Below are positions 13,686 through 25,149 of a stretch of DNA of 64,000 nt, piece by piece (the first letter of the stretch is position 1; each line of letters begins with the position of its first letter). Origin of the DNA: Morella rubra (taxonomy: Eukaryota > Streptophyta > Magnoliopsida > Fagales > Myricaceae); contig CM025855.1 in NCBI GenBank assembly GCA_003952965.2, positions 16,238,286 through 16,302,285 of the forward strand, given 5' to 3'. The notes beneath the pieces are model-generated. The model was given only the letters and a program-made list of their open reading frames with translations, was not told the DNA's origin and searched no databases. The translations under genes were made by a program, and so were the position numbers.

Positions 13686-14925
13686 TGTTAGATGTATGCC
13701 CTCAAAACCAATCATTTTGAATAATTATGAGATAATTATTGTTATTTATTAATCACTTGTATATTATTTTAGGTACATAAAATGACATAAGATGTCATAT
13801 TTTGCAATGACATAAGATGTCATATTGTTGAGCAACATTGTAGAAAAGTCAGGTTAATGATTAATGAATCGAAGGCGGGGAGTATGACTTTTTGGCCTTT
13901 TGTTGACTTACTTTGTTCTAGACTGAGATACATGATAATATATACATAGATCTACACTTGTTGTACCTCTACAAGATAGAATGAGGGACTCCATCATTGA
14001 GGTGGTAACCATAAGCAGACGAGTGGGTGCAATGTAAGAGTACATGTACTGAACTGGATCAAACATGAATACCTTTTGGAAACGATCACTGATGTAGAGA
14101 ATGATATTCAGCAAAATTAGCTTATATTGTCCTTAGACCTGAGAGAGTTATGCAGGTTTTCTTGTTATATGCTTGTGCTTTTTGACTGAGTCATTTCGTG
14201 ATAATCTTCGCAGATCAAATATTATAGATAATGTTGAGTCTTGTGCACAGTAAATGAATTTGTATAATTGCTCAATATGGAATCCACCAGTCTCTTGTTG
14301 AGGTAGTATATTCATTATGTTTGAATATTGGTGAAAAGTGTTTTCATGGTTTTACTTATATATATATATATAAAGTAATTATTTACGAAAATTATTTTTT
14401 GAAACTTTTTGGGAGTCTAATTAGGTACACATTGAGGATTAAGAATTATATAAGCTAGGGACTTAATTGGTGATATTATTCGGTCCTATTAGCTCATGTG
14501 GAATATATATGGTGGAAGGATAAATAAGCATATAATTGTTAGCAAAAGAGATTTCACAAAAATAATCTCATTATCTCTGTGGTCAATTGTGATATGTTAA
14601 TGGACATGATCACAATTTGTAGAAGCCCATAAATTTAGATTACAAAATATAAGAGGGTTAATAATAAAAGATTTTTTCATGAAAATCCTACGGCCGAGAT
14701 TTGAGGTTTCTAAAGCTCCCATGCATAAATACAGTTGAAGTTTTGAGCAACCAATTATAAATAGCTTAGAACTTCATTTGAGAAATAAGGAAATTCATTT
14801 TAACGCTTAAGACTTTCTCTCTCTCTAAAACTCTCTCAAGAACTATGTGTGTGGATCTGAAGAGGCAGAACGCTTGGGTTGCTTTGATTCAAAGATCATT
14901 TCCGCTGCGATCTTGTGCTCTAACA
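13686..14925 (+). mobile_element. Copia LTR (family C) nested in G2
   Basis: Starts TGTTAGATGTATGCCCTC and ends GTGCTCTAACA, length 1,240 bp, with a TATA box (TATAAATA, 14756-14763) and a CT-rich leader after it. Relatives lie at about 23969-25148 (minus), 28715-29540 (plus, partial) and 61013-62281 (minus). The flanking pentamers (CAGCG and TATAA) do not match, so either the edges are off or the insertion was rearranged. Confidence 0.7.
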
Positions 14926-15286
14926 TATAACTCTATCCATAGTGTCCCAGGGAGGATGAAAATTATAGGATAGTCCCAAAGGAAGGATGCATTATTTTAC
15001 CACGTTATTATCATTTTTTTTACTATTTCTTTCACTATACTACTAATTATTGTTTAAGACCTTGATCTTGTTCTCGACTTTACTGAGTCCTTATGACTCA
15101 TGCCCCTTTTATGTGTTTGTTGTCATGCTTGTGACTACTAGCAGACCAACATGATTATGTTCAAGATCCTCCGAACTTTTCAGCATCGGGACTACCTCCT
15201 AACGGTTCATATCATGGTGTGGGTCTCAACCAACCTGGATGTAGTCATTGAGCATTTCTACACCTGGATACCTGCTGAGTCGTTAT

Positions 15287-16285
15287 CGACTCTTGAGATC
15301 ATCGAGTTAGACTAGGGATAGTAGTTTGTCCTACTCTTTTGTAATTGTGACCACTAGACCTACTTTTTTTTGAGACTGTATATAGGTCTTTCGAAGAATA
15401 TGTTTAGTCCTTTTGGAGTTTGTCTCCTATTGACCATGTGAGCCTAAACGTTTAGCAATGGGCAGCTTTAAGTCTTTTTTGTAATTATGCGTTTGACCTA
15501 GTATTGTACTTTTCTATGTATCTGACTTAGTACGGTACTTTTCTATCATAAACCTATATTTCTATTTCTTTAGCTTGTATAATCTTATGCATTCTTATTC
15601 ACTTCTCTTGACAATGCTTTTACAACTCAAAATTTTATGCGTTCAAATATCAAATGGGATTTAAAATTTTTATCTTCCCCATTTTTACTTGTCAACGTAT
15701 AAATTTTCTGTGCTGTATCCTCGAAATTATTAAGTAGTCTATTACGATAAGATAGCTTAGATGTAATTACGGCATGGGGCGTTCTCGACTCCTGAGATCA
15801 TCGAGTTAGACTAGGGACAATAGTTTGTCCTACTCTTTTGTAATTGTGACTACTAGACCTACTTTTTTTAGGGACTGTATATATAGGTCTTTCGAAGAAT
15901 ATGTTTAGTCCTTTTGGAGTTTGTCTCCTATTGACCATGCGAGCCTAAACATTTAGCAGTGGGCAGCTTTAAGTCTTTTTTGTAATTATGCATTTGACCT
16001 AGTATTGTACTTTTCTATGTATCTGACTTAGTTCGGTACTTTTCTATCATAAACCTATATTTCTGTTTCTTTAGCTTTTATAATCTTATGCATTCTTATT
16101 CACTTCTCTTGACAATGCTTTCATGACTCAAAATTTTATGCGTTCAAATATCAAATGGGATTTAAAATTTTTATCTTCCCCATTTTTACTTGTCAACGTA
16201 TAAATTTTCTGTGCTGTATCCTTGAAATTATTAAGTAGTCTATTACGATAAGATAGCTTAGATGTTATTACGGCACGGGCATTAC
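15287..16285 (+). repeat. 499-bp tandem duplication inside gypsy LTR G2
   Basis: The unit starting CGACTCTTGAGATCATCGAG at 15287 recurs as CGACTCCTGAGATCATCGAG at 15786 and runs to about 16285. The two copies differ at a small number of sites (for example ATGTAATTACGGCATGG versus ATGTTATTACGGCACGG). Confidence 0.92.
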
Positions 16286-17099
16286 AATAACTCATGGGTC
16301 CTTTGATATTTTTGGTTCAATTGCTAAATTTCCTTTACTTTAACCATAAATCCACTTCATGCAGCGATTAAAGACAATTCGATTGAACGATTCCATTCTT
16401 TGCATGCAACAAGAAACTTGTAATGATAACTTCCATCTCATAGAATGACACAGGTGTGGTCAGCACAGAAGGTCGAGATTGAAATTAAAGTCTGGAATGA
16501 TTCACAAAGGGTTTCTATTCAAAATATGGCTTGTTGGAAAGCTCTATGAGTCTAGTTTCCAACGCATCAAACGGCGTACAATTTGGAGTTTTCTAGAAGA
16601 CGTTATGATTAAATTACTCCAAAGAGGTCAGGCCGGCAGCTAATTCCGAGGTCCAACGAATTTTGGACGAGTTTGCTATTTTTAGCTTGTTCTTTTGGAT
16701 TTTCAACATGTCTTTTCATTTCCCTAAGAGTCTTTTATGTTTCAATTAATATTTTGGAAGATTTAATTTTCATTTACTCATGCTTGGAGGGCTGTTCCAA
16801 GCTTTGCTATTTAACCCTTCTCTTGTAGTGGAAGGAACTGAGATTTTGAGTGTTTATACACCTTGAGCCTTAGGCTACTTTGAAGAAGGATTTCTTCTAC
16901 AAAATCTTATCCTTCGGTGGACTCCGATAGGTGGTGAGTTCTTGCTCTGTATCCATGTTGGATTACATTGGGTGGTGATTTCTGTATCCTTTGTGTTCTA
17001 CTTGGGTGGTGAGCTTATCTATCCGAGTGTGTGAGTTAGTGTGTTTCTGAGTGCATTTTTGAGTGCTTTCCCGACGTTCTCACAAATATCCCGAGATAC

Positions 17100-17295
17100 C
17101 CCTACATTATCCAGATGTTTCATTATTATCCCGAGGTGTCTATCTATCCCGGGTTATCACTTCCCGAGTCCTCATTACTATTCCGAGGTATCTATCTATC
17201 CCGGGTTATCACTTCCCAAGGTCCTTCATTACTATTCCGAGGTATCTATCTATCCGGGTTATCACTTCCCGAGGTCCCCATTGCTATCTCCAAGG
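17100..17295 (+). repeat. Three-copy tandem array of about 55-60 bp in LTR G1
   Basis: Units contain TATCTATCCCGGGTTATCAC followed by TTCCCGAG or TTCCCAAG and CATTACTATTCCGAGG. A one-base loss in the third unit shifts the frame. This explains the repeated peptides seen in all three forward frames, which are not a real protein. Confidence 0.9.
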
Positions 17296-18227
17296 TGACC
17301 ATTTCTCTCATTCCAACCATCTCAAGGTGTTCCGAGGTGTCCCGCGCTTTCCCTGGTCAAACCCATTATCATAGAAATTTCGAATTCTGCACTATAACAG
17401 AAAATTGCCTCCATCCATCTTACCCGACAACATATAATTGCATTAAACCCCACTTCTTACTGTGCATGTCTATGTAACCCTTTAAAAACTAGTCATTTGA
17501 GACAATTTTTCTACAGCAAATCCAACATACAATTCAGATTCCAAACACTGATTTAACATGCAAGGCAACTAAAATTTTCTATTAGTGCATTGAAACTTTT
17601 TCTGACCGGACCTAGAGACAAAATCCCAAAGTCAAGTTTCTATCACTGCATAGAAATCGAAAATGCAAGAAAGGGAAGACAAAATTTAAACCACAAACCC
17701 CACTTGCAACACATGACAGCTCTCTCTCCTCCTTGCTCTTGTTCTTCTTGCTCTTTTTCGGTCTCTCTCTCAAACACCCGCATCACTCTTCCCCCCTTTC
17801 TTTCTTTCTATTCTGTGTGTTTCCTTTTACAAATTGTTTGTTTTACATTTTTTTTAAAAGCTTGCCACTTGCACGAAGGAAACTGACGCACAAGTGTAAT
17901 GTTTTGTTGGGAGAGTGGGACACGTCCCCTCTCCCAGTGTTAAGTTTTTTTTTTTTTTTTTTTTTTGTAGAATTAATCCCCCTTCCAAAGATTTTACTCA
18001 TTATCACTAGGATGCTATAAACATATTTTTTTAATACTCTCACCTAGCCTTATTTACTTAATCAAAGAGTCACGTAAAACACATTGATTTAGTTAAACAA
18101 GAGAAGATATCAACAAAAATTTTATACAATTATTTTTTTTTGCGTTAAAATATTCTAATTTAATATAAAATTTCAAAATTAACCTTAAAATATTATTAAA
18201 TAATATTAATCGAAACGGGGTATTACA

Positions 18228-18440
18228 ATCTATTTAAGGGATCAAAATCAAGATGATAATTAGTTTAGAATGTGATTTCAAGCACAAACAAGAGATTTAG
18301 AGAAGATTTGAGAGAGAAGAGCAAAAAAAGGTTTATGCTGTTTGGAGAATGCTTTCGACCGATCGGCCACGAATGTCTTGGAGTATATATAATCCTATCA
18401 TGCCGGTCGACTGCAATCTGTAGCGGCTCCAAAAGAGTGA
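18228..18440 (-). promoter_or_regulatory. Internal promoter-like zone before the accessory ORF, SIRE element 2
   Basis: On the minus strand the order is CCGCTACAGATTGCAGTCGACCGG (its second half at 18403-18415), TATATATA (18391-18384), CGGCCGATCGGTCGAAAG (18368-18353) and then a CT-rich leader. With the gypsy insertion removed, the TATA box lies about 261 bp before the accessory ATG at 10735. SIRE element 1 has the same arrangement with 269 bp. Inferred from layout; no transcript evidence. Confidence 0.55.
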
Positions 18441-18749
18441 CCGCTATGATGAATAGTCACGGATAACGATTGCATTGGCTAAAAACAAATTCAAGACAAA
18501 CAATTTTAAGGACCTGTAACTTGGTTGAATCCGGTTCAATAGTGTTGCATCTGGTATCAACCAAATTTGCCAAAAATGGTTAAAAAAAACATGTAGAATT
18601 TCAAGGAATTGGACCAGACTTAAAATTTAGGCAAAACATCATCCATCAGTCATTTACATGCAAGAAAACATCTAAAAGAACAACAAATAGGCGTTAACTA
18701 TTAGGAGGTTTTGTGGATTACAACTTGAAGTTTTCAATGAAAATTTTCT

Positions 18750-20397
18750 TAAAATGGTATATGAGATGACTAACAATAAGTTGAGAGTCTGTTGCTATTA
18801 TGATAGTAGCTCACTGAGTGGGTTTGTGCCAACCCATATCTTACCAATGACAATTCTAAGGTCACTTGCATTCAAAAATCCTAAGTTCCTTCTAAGCTCA
18901 CAAAAACAATCACTACTTAGGGGTGATGTGAAAATGTTAGTCAATTTATCATTTGTGATAACAAATTCAAGAGAAATGTCACCCTTTTGTATATGATATT
19001 GCAAGAAGTGATGTCTCACTTCAATATGCTTGGTTCTCGAATGTCACATCTAATGTGGATTTGATCAAACGTTAATTAGAAGTCTTTGAGAGTTTGAGCC
19101 ATTCATAAAACTTGAGCACAACAACTACCAGTAGCTATATATTCATCCTTGGTCGTTAATAAGGCTACCGAATTCTGCTTCTTGCTTGACCAAGAAATCG
19201 AAGAAGAGTCTAGAAAGTGACAAGTGCCACTTTTGCTCTTGCTATCTAATTTACATCCAGCAAAATCAGATCCGAATAGCTAATAAAATCAAGGTAAGTA
19301 CCTTTGGGATACCAAAGTCCTCAATTATTAGTGTCAATCAAATAACGAAATATACACTTAAGGGGACAAAGATAGCTAGGATTCTTTAGGACATGATTGA
19401 AAACGAGCACACAAACAAACACAAAACATTATATCAAGTCTACTTGTGGTTAAGTAAATTAGAAATTCAATTATACCTTGATATTTAGTGTTGTCCACTT
19501 TTGCTCCATTTTCAATGATATGCTCATGGGAGTCTCGACGGATTTAACAGTTTTTATACCAAATCTCTTTAATAAATCTCTCACACACTGCGATTGATTT
19601 ATGAAGATCCCATTGTTTCCATGTTTAATTTGGAGTACGAGAAAAAAATTTAATTCTCTCATCATGCTCATTTCAAATTCATTTCTTATGCAAGTTGAGA
19701 ATTCTTCACAAAGTTTATCATTAGTCGATTTGAATGTAATATCATAAGCATAAATTTGGACAATTAATAAATCTTTAGTTTTGGTTTTTGTGATAGTGTA
19801 GTGTCTAATTTACCAATAGAGAAACAATTATCAATAAGAAAATTCTTCAGCCTATCATACAAAGCTCTAGGAGATTGCTTTAATCCATATAAAGCCTTTT
19901 AAACTTTAAAATCATGATTAGGAAATTTTCCTTCACAAAATCTTGTGGTTGCTATACATACACTTCTTCCATAATATAGCCATTCAACAAAGCACTTTTT
20001 ACATCCATTTGATATAAAATGAAATCTTTATAGCAGGCAAAGACTATGAGGAGTCTTATAGATTCAAGTCTAGCTACCTATGCAAAGGTTTCTTCATAAT
20101 CTATTCCTTCCTCTTTACAGTGCCATGCTTATCAACCTTATTCCTAAAGACCAATTAGTTCCAATTATAGATCGATTCCTAGGTTTAGGAACAAGTTTCC
20201 TAACTTGATTTCTCTCAAATTGATTGAGCTCTTCTTGTATTGCCAAAATTCAACTCTTATCGGCTTCAACTTCAAAAAAAGATTTAGACTTAATTTGAGG
20301 AAAAAATGCAAGATGATTATATAATGTTTCTAAGGGATGCCCTAGTTCTAGGTCCATGTGAAAGGTCTCCTAGAATGTGTTTTCTGGAGTGACTAGA
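18750..20397 (-). pseudogene. SIRE-type copia RT and RNase H relic
   Basis: The minus strand encodes decayed copia pol. Near 20290-20180 it reads IQEELNQFERNQV. RT follows with many stops; around 19760 the catalytic box reads QIYAYDI where an active copy has a YVDD core, so the first catalytic Asp is lost. Next come EFEMSMMRELNFFL at 19671 onward and an RNase H tail at 19019-18800 (RHHFLQYHIQKGDISLEFV, later LRRNLGF). It is collinear with the pol of element 1 (39400-38150). The integrase part is absent beyond 20397. Inactive. Confidence 0.85.
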
Positions 20398-21102
20398 TGT
20401 GAGACCCCGTCTTAGAGACTAGTAGCGTTGATTAATTTAGGCTTCCTTCCATGTTAGTTACATTAAAGTTTTTACTTTCTTACTCTCAAGTGTTAAACTA
20501 TCCTAAATTATTGAAAAAAGTAATGTATGGTTTAATTCAAAATTTATGTCTAAGGTGAAATTTTACTTATGCACTTATTTTTGGTCCATTTTTATTAATA
20601 TTTAAATATTATACTTGTTTGCAAATTTTAATGGTGCTAAATTTTCTTTGCGCTAGCGGTTAATTAGTATCTTGCTAAGAATGTTATTAATTTGTGTCAA
20701 TTATGCTTTTCATTTTCTTTGTCTAAGAGTAGAACCATGAATTTAATATGTACAAAGAAGAAATATACGATTGTTAAATAAATTGTAGGCTTTATCTTTT
20801 TGTGGGCCTGAGTTTTATCTAAAGGGAAGTTTAGGGTAGAAATATAAATATGGAAACAATAGATGAAGAAAAGTTGAAAATATAAATGAACCGCACATTT
20901 GAACCAATTAGAGTGGGCGTTACTAACAAAGTTATGGGGAGAATGGGCATTACCAACCAATGAATTCGTTGTCACGCATGCACAAAACAAAAGGGAAAAC
21001 ATGTAAGCCAAAGTAGAAGAAGAAAGAAGAGAAGAAGAAGAAGAAGCGAAAAAAGAGAGAAAATTGCAGAGTAGTGCTAAGGGTTTGTTGTTTGAATTAT
21101 TT
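20398..21102. other. Non-coding interval, possible gypsy LTR start
   Basis: Begins TGTGAGACCCCGTCTTAGAG, the style of a Ty3/gypsy LTR start, and interrupts SIRE element 2. No matching far end or target duplication was found. The rest is AT-rich with an AAG-rich purine tract near 21015-21060. No gene seen. Confidence 0.4.
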
Positions 21103-23879
21103 GAGAAATTGACAATTTGGTCACTAGGTTTTTACCCTTATGACAAAGTATTCAGTAGGATTACTTTTTATTTTTTATTTTTTATTTTTTGGTCACTGAG
21201 TCCTTACCCATGTAACGATTTGGTCCTTCCGTCCATATTTCGCCAGTGCCTCTAACGGAATCTATTAACACGTTAGCATTCTCTCCAACGCATCTTCACT
21301 TATCCACGTCAGCATCCCAGTCATTGAAAATAAAGCTAAACTCACCGTTTAACTCATGTAACATCCTTCCTCATTTTACAAAACGACACACAATGTACCC
21401 CATTCGATTGCAGCACAAACCCATAAGGCCTCTTTCCCTTTTCATGATTTTTTGCCCTAGTGTACGGTGATTTCAAATTGTGAAAGAAGAAGCCTATGTG
21501 TTCAGTGATTTTGAAGCATATGTTCTTTGGATCTTCAAGTTGGTCCTTTGCAAGTCGAAGCATACGTTGATAAGGTAACCCATTTCTTTATTTGACTAAT
21601 TCTCACCCATTTGTAGCTAACCCATTTCTTTATGCTGAATTTTGGTAGCTAACCCATTTATTTATTTCCCTTTTGTGCATGTTGATGGCTAGAGGACAAA
21701 CTCTCTACCCATGTATTGAATGCACTGAATGCTTTAGCTTGGTTTTCCAACACCCATTCTATTAAATTGTTGGAAGTGGGAACTGTTGCCAATAATGTCG
21801 GGAGGTAGGACCACACATTGAATTGATTGTGTCTAGATATTGGGTTTTGGTAACAATTTTGTCATTATGCTTTTGGTGTCTTTAAGTGCAAACCCACCGT
21901 TAAATGCACTTGATTTCAAAAATTTTTCTATCTTCTTGTCCCATATAAAAATTGTAGGTCCTTAGGTTTTGATTGACTGGTAGCTTATGTATCCAAGTCC
22001 TTAGGTTTGTATTGAGGTCCTTAGGTTTGTATTAAATACAATTTAAGTGTTTGGATTGAATAGAATAGTTTATGTTTATATGTTGTTGTCACTTGTGTTG
22101 CTTTTGTAAGCAAAAATATAGTGCCAAAGTAATTTAGTCGGATTAAGGTTTTGGAATTGGAAGGGAAAGAAATTGAGTTCATGAGTTCAAATATTTTGGA
22201 ACTGCCAATAGAGTTTATTTATCTGTCTCAGTTGTATTCAGTTCCTTGAGCTATATGTATCTAGGTTCGTAGGTTTGTATTATTTCTATACTTATACCTT
22301 TTTGTTTGTCTAATTATCTAGGTTTTTAGTTTTGTATTGAGGTCCTTTATGATTGGTTATATGAGAATGATTTTTGGTTATTCTTTCCTTTTTTTGAACC
22401 ATCGATATTATAGTTTTATTTTTACATCATCTCAATTATGTTTGCTAGTTATTAATCTATATGCTTTTGTAGGACTATTACGGATAGTTGTCTACCATGG
22501 TAGTCAATTCTTCGGAGGTTGGGGTTAGATACATAAAGGAGGGAAGGTGGAAGAGTAGGGAAAATTGGATACGAATTACATCTCCTCAATTGAAATAGGA
22601 CATGCGGTGAAGTAGCTTGGCTATTTATAGACGGGGGATTTATGGTACACATTTGATGATGAAGATTGCCTGGCTGTTAAGACATTGAGGAATGATAAGG
22701 ACGTGATCGAGTTGATCAATTGAGCCATCAGGGAGTAGAGATCTATTCTGAATGTCTATGTTGACCATGTAGTCAAGGAGGCTGAGATCACCGAGATTGA
22801 GGATCCCTCAATTCCACTTACTGGGCTGGGACCATCACAAGATGAGGGTACAAGAAGAACCAATTTTGGGTGGAGATGTACCCGGGGAACCCAAAGCTGA
22901 TGTGGGGGTAACCTGAAGCTGTTGTGAGTGAACCCGAAGCTAATGTGAGTGGAGTTATGAAGGATTTGCGTGGGTCTGATGGTGATCATCAATCTGATGT
23001 TGTGGGTTGCAGTGAGCATACTGGTGGTACACATAGGGGTTGGGGGTCGGGATCGGTGAACTGACTCGAGGTATAATAGTGACTTCGATCCATATTATGT
23101 TGTTGATAAGAGATCACAAGATGCATCTGTTAAGTGATTTCAGCAGTACTGATGTTGAGAAATCCGATGTGTATGGTGATGTTGAGGGCCCAGAGGGCAG
23201 AGGCCGTGCAAAAAGCGATTTGTATGGTAGAAATGTGGATTGGTTCTGGGCATTCCCGAGAACTGTTGATGACAATGAAGGTGACATACCTAGTAAGTAT
23301 GAAGATAGTGATGATATGCAAAGCGATAAGGGATCCGATTGTGATGAGGTTTTGTGAAGCAAGAAATCACTAACCTTCCTTCGGACATTGTCAAGATCAT
23401 GCTGTGTGTTCCCTTCGTCGAAGGTGCAAAGAGGCTTTTGTTCTTTCTCTCTGTCTAGGGTTTACAAAATGGGAGAAATTTGGGTCAATTTAGTTGAGCT
23501 TGTGTGAGGATTCTGTGAAATCAAGTTAAATGGTGTGTTGTGCTTTGGATCAAGTTAAACGGTGTGCTGTGGTTGGAGAAGGGAGGAGGCCAAAGGGTGC
23601 ACTCTGTGTCGTTTTGTAAAATGGGGCAGGGTGGTACATGAGTTAAACGGTGCATTTAGCTTCATTTTCAATGACTAGGATGCTGACATTGATAAGTGAC
23701 GCTGAGCTAGCGAAAATGCTGACGTGTTAATGGATTCTGTTAGAGGCACTGACAGAATATGAACGGAAGTACCATATCGTTACATGGGTGAGGACTCAGG
23801 GACCAAAAAATAAAAAATGTAATCCAAGTGATTATTTTGCTATAAGGTAAAAACCTAGTGACCAAATTGCTAATTTCCT
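21103..23879 (+). mobile_element. Mutator-like element (MULE) with long TIRs
   Basis: The first about 300 bp (from GAGAAATTGACAATTTGG, later CACTAGGTTTTTACC) are repeated in reverse complement at about 23610-23879 (end CCAAATTGCTAATTTCC). Both arms share the words for ACGGAAT, CACGTTAGCAT, ATTGAAAATAAAGCT and ACAAAACGACAC. Flanks GAATTATTT (21094-21102) and AAATTATTT (23880-23888) form a 9-bp target duplication with one mismatch, as expected for Mutator elements. The interior holds only the N-terminal part of a MuDRA transposase relic, so it is a defective derivative. Confidence 0.85.
22490..23357 (+). pseudogene. MuDRA transposase N-terminal relic
   Basis: Across frames the plus strand reads HGSQFFGGWG, then DTNYISSIEIGHAVK, DLWYTFDDEDCLAVKTL, DKDVIEL and NVYVDHVVKEAEI near 22755-22790. 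This is the order of the N-terminal domain of plant MuDR transposases (the part ending in VDHVV). An acidic tail follows (DVEGPEG, YEDSDDMQSDKGSD up to 23357), which is the low-complexity stretch normally before the zinc-finger and catalytic regions. The DDE catalytic and SWIM parts are missing. Several stops and frameshifts are present. Confidence 0.65.
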
Positions 23880-23968
23880 AAATTATTTTCCTCTCTCCTC
23901 TCTTTCAAATCTCGTTAGCTATGGAGTGACAAAAATGGTTTTTGATGTTTTGTGTGTATAGGTTTGGT

Positions 23969-25148
23969 TGTAACACAGAGAATCAAGAGGAGAAGCCTGA
24001 AATTTAGAACTGTGAAAAATTAACTTACCAATTCTCTTTGTTGATCTCTGAAAATCTTTCAATAATCTTCAAGTTCTTGTCAATTTCACAATCTTGAGAA
24101 TTCCACAATAGCATTCCAAATGTTCTGCCTCCTTCCTCTCCACGCTCATAGCCGTCGAAGGATTTTCTGAATTCTGATGGCCAACTTTAAACTGACGATT
24201 TGGGTAGACTATCTTATAGCTATCCTTTTACATGAAAGACTAAACTGTAATAGTGCGTGGGATCATTAGGGATCTCAGATCTTAGTCGTTGATCACATGA
24301 AAAATTCTTTTTCCATGAACTCCCTTATATTCTTTTATTTCGAATTTCAGGCTTCTACTAATTATAATCATGTCCATCAACATATTACAATTCACTTCTG
24401 AGAATTTGAGATTGATTTGTGAAATCCCTTTTGCTATAGGATTGAAATGTTTTCATTGATAAAATCCTTAGCTCATATAATTCTTAATTCAATAATCAGT
24501 AACTCATTGGACTCTTAAATTATTTCCAAAACAATTTCACAAATAAATATATATTATATATTAATTTTGAAAAATATTTTCACAAAATTCCTCTGGCCAG
24601 AGATTTCTTTTTCTCGAGTCCAACCCTATATAGATATACTTGAATATATTATCCCATGAAGAGACTGATGGATTCCTTATTAAGCATTTATACAAACTCA
24701 TTTATCACGCACACGACTCGATGTTGTCTAGAATATTTGATCTAGAAAATTCATCACCAAATGACCCAGTCAGAGTACAAGTACATAATAAACAAATGTG
24801 CACAAACCTCTCAGGTCTAAGGATATCATAAACAAATTGTGTTGAATACCTTCTTAACCTCAATGACTGAGTACATCATCCTATGTAATAGAGGCACAAT
24901 GAATATAGACCTATTCTACATAAATATGTACCTTGGTCTAGAACAAATATCAAGTGTATAAGGAACTGAAAAATCATACTCGCCGCTTTTGATTCATTAA
25001 CCATTAGCATGACTTTTCTACAATGTCACTCAATAATAACCGGGTAACATCTTATGTTACAAAATATTACCTAATATAATAAATATAAACACGAGGTTTC
25101 TAAATAACAATTATCTAAAATAATGATTTTTAGGGCATACTTCTTACA
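23969..25148 (-). mobile_element. Copia LTR relative of family C
   Basis: The minus strand starts TGTAAGAAGTATGCCC at 25148 and runs to TTACA near 23969. It is collinear with the family C LTR (for example ATTGTAGAAAAGTCATG, then AATGAATCAAAAGCGGCG) and with 61013-62281 (for example GAGACTGATGGATTCC near 24660). Flanking pentamers do not match. Confidence 0.65.
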
Positions 25149-25149
25149 A

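Larger units (their letters stand above)
12594..16286 (+). mobile_element. Ty3/gypsy solo LTR G2 nested in G1 (TSD ATAAC)
   Basis: Starts TGTAACACCCCTCCCGC and ends CGGCACGGGCATTACA, with ATAAC on both sides (12589-12593 and 16287-16291). It carries a copia LTR insertion (13686-14925) and a 499-bp tandem duplication near its end. Without these it would be about 1.95 kb. It shares the ACTGAGTCCTTATGACTCA motif (about 15079) with G1 in opposite orientation. No coding sequence. Confidence 0.88.
10846..18227 (-). mobile_element. Ty3/gypsy solo LTR G1 (TSD ATCTA), itself interrupted
   Basis: The minus strand starts TGTAATACCCCGTTTCG at 18227 and ends CAGGGCATGACA at 10846. ATCTA flanks both ends (10841-10845 and 18228-18232). 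After removing the nested insertion 12594-16286 the LTR is about 3.7 kb. Internal marks are a GAGTCATTAGGACTCACC-type motif (complement, near 11475-11490) that G2 also carries, and a CCCGGGTTATCACTTCCCGAG array. No gag or pol is present. The zone 10846-12588 otherwise holds nothing gene-like. Confidence 0.85.
8637..20397 (-). mobile_element. SIRE-type copia retrotransposon 2, interrupted and truncated
   Basis: On the minus strand the order is: RT and RNase H relic (20397-18750), a promoter-like zone (18440-18340), a CT-rich leader (down to 18228), the gypsy insertion 18227-10846, the rest of the leader (10845-10736), the accessory ORF (10735-9393), a polypurine tract (complement of CTCCCTTTTTTTTATG at about 9242-9258) and a 3' LTR beginning TGTTAAATAG at 9239. 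The two halves belong together because the gypsy insertion is flanked by ATCTA on both sides and the joined halves are collinear with SIRE element 1 (35160-40399). gag, protease and integrase are missing beyond 20397. Confidence 0.8.

Noticed and set aside
17041-17477. Three overlapping plus-strand ORFs of 85-120 codons with repeated peptides
   Set aside because: They are the three frames of a short tandem array inside gypsy LTR G1. All frames give similar repeated text and a one-base loss shifts the frame, so no protein is supported.
23040-23357. 105-codon acidic ORF as a possible new gene
   Set aside because: Position and composition fit the acidic stretch after the N-terminal domain of a MuDRA relic, within a MULE bounded by inverted repeats.
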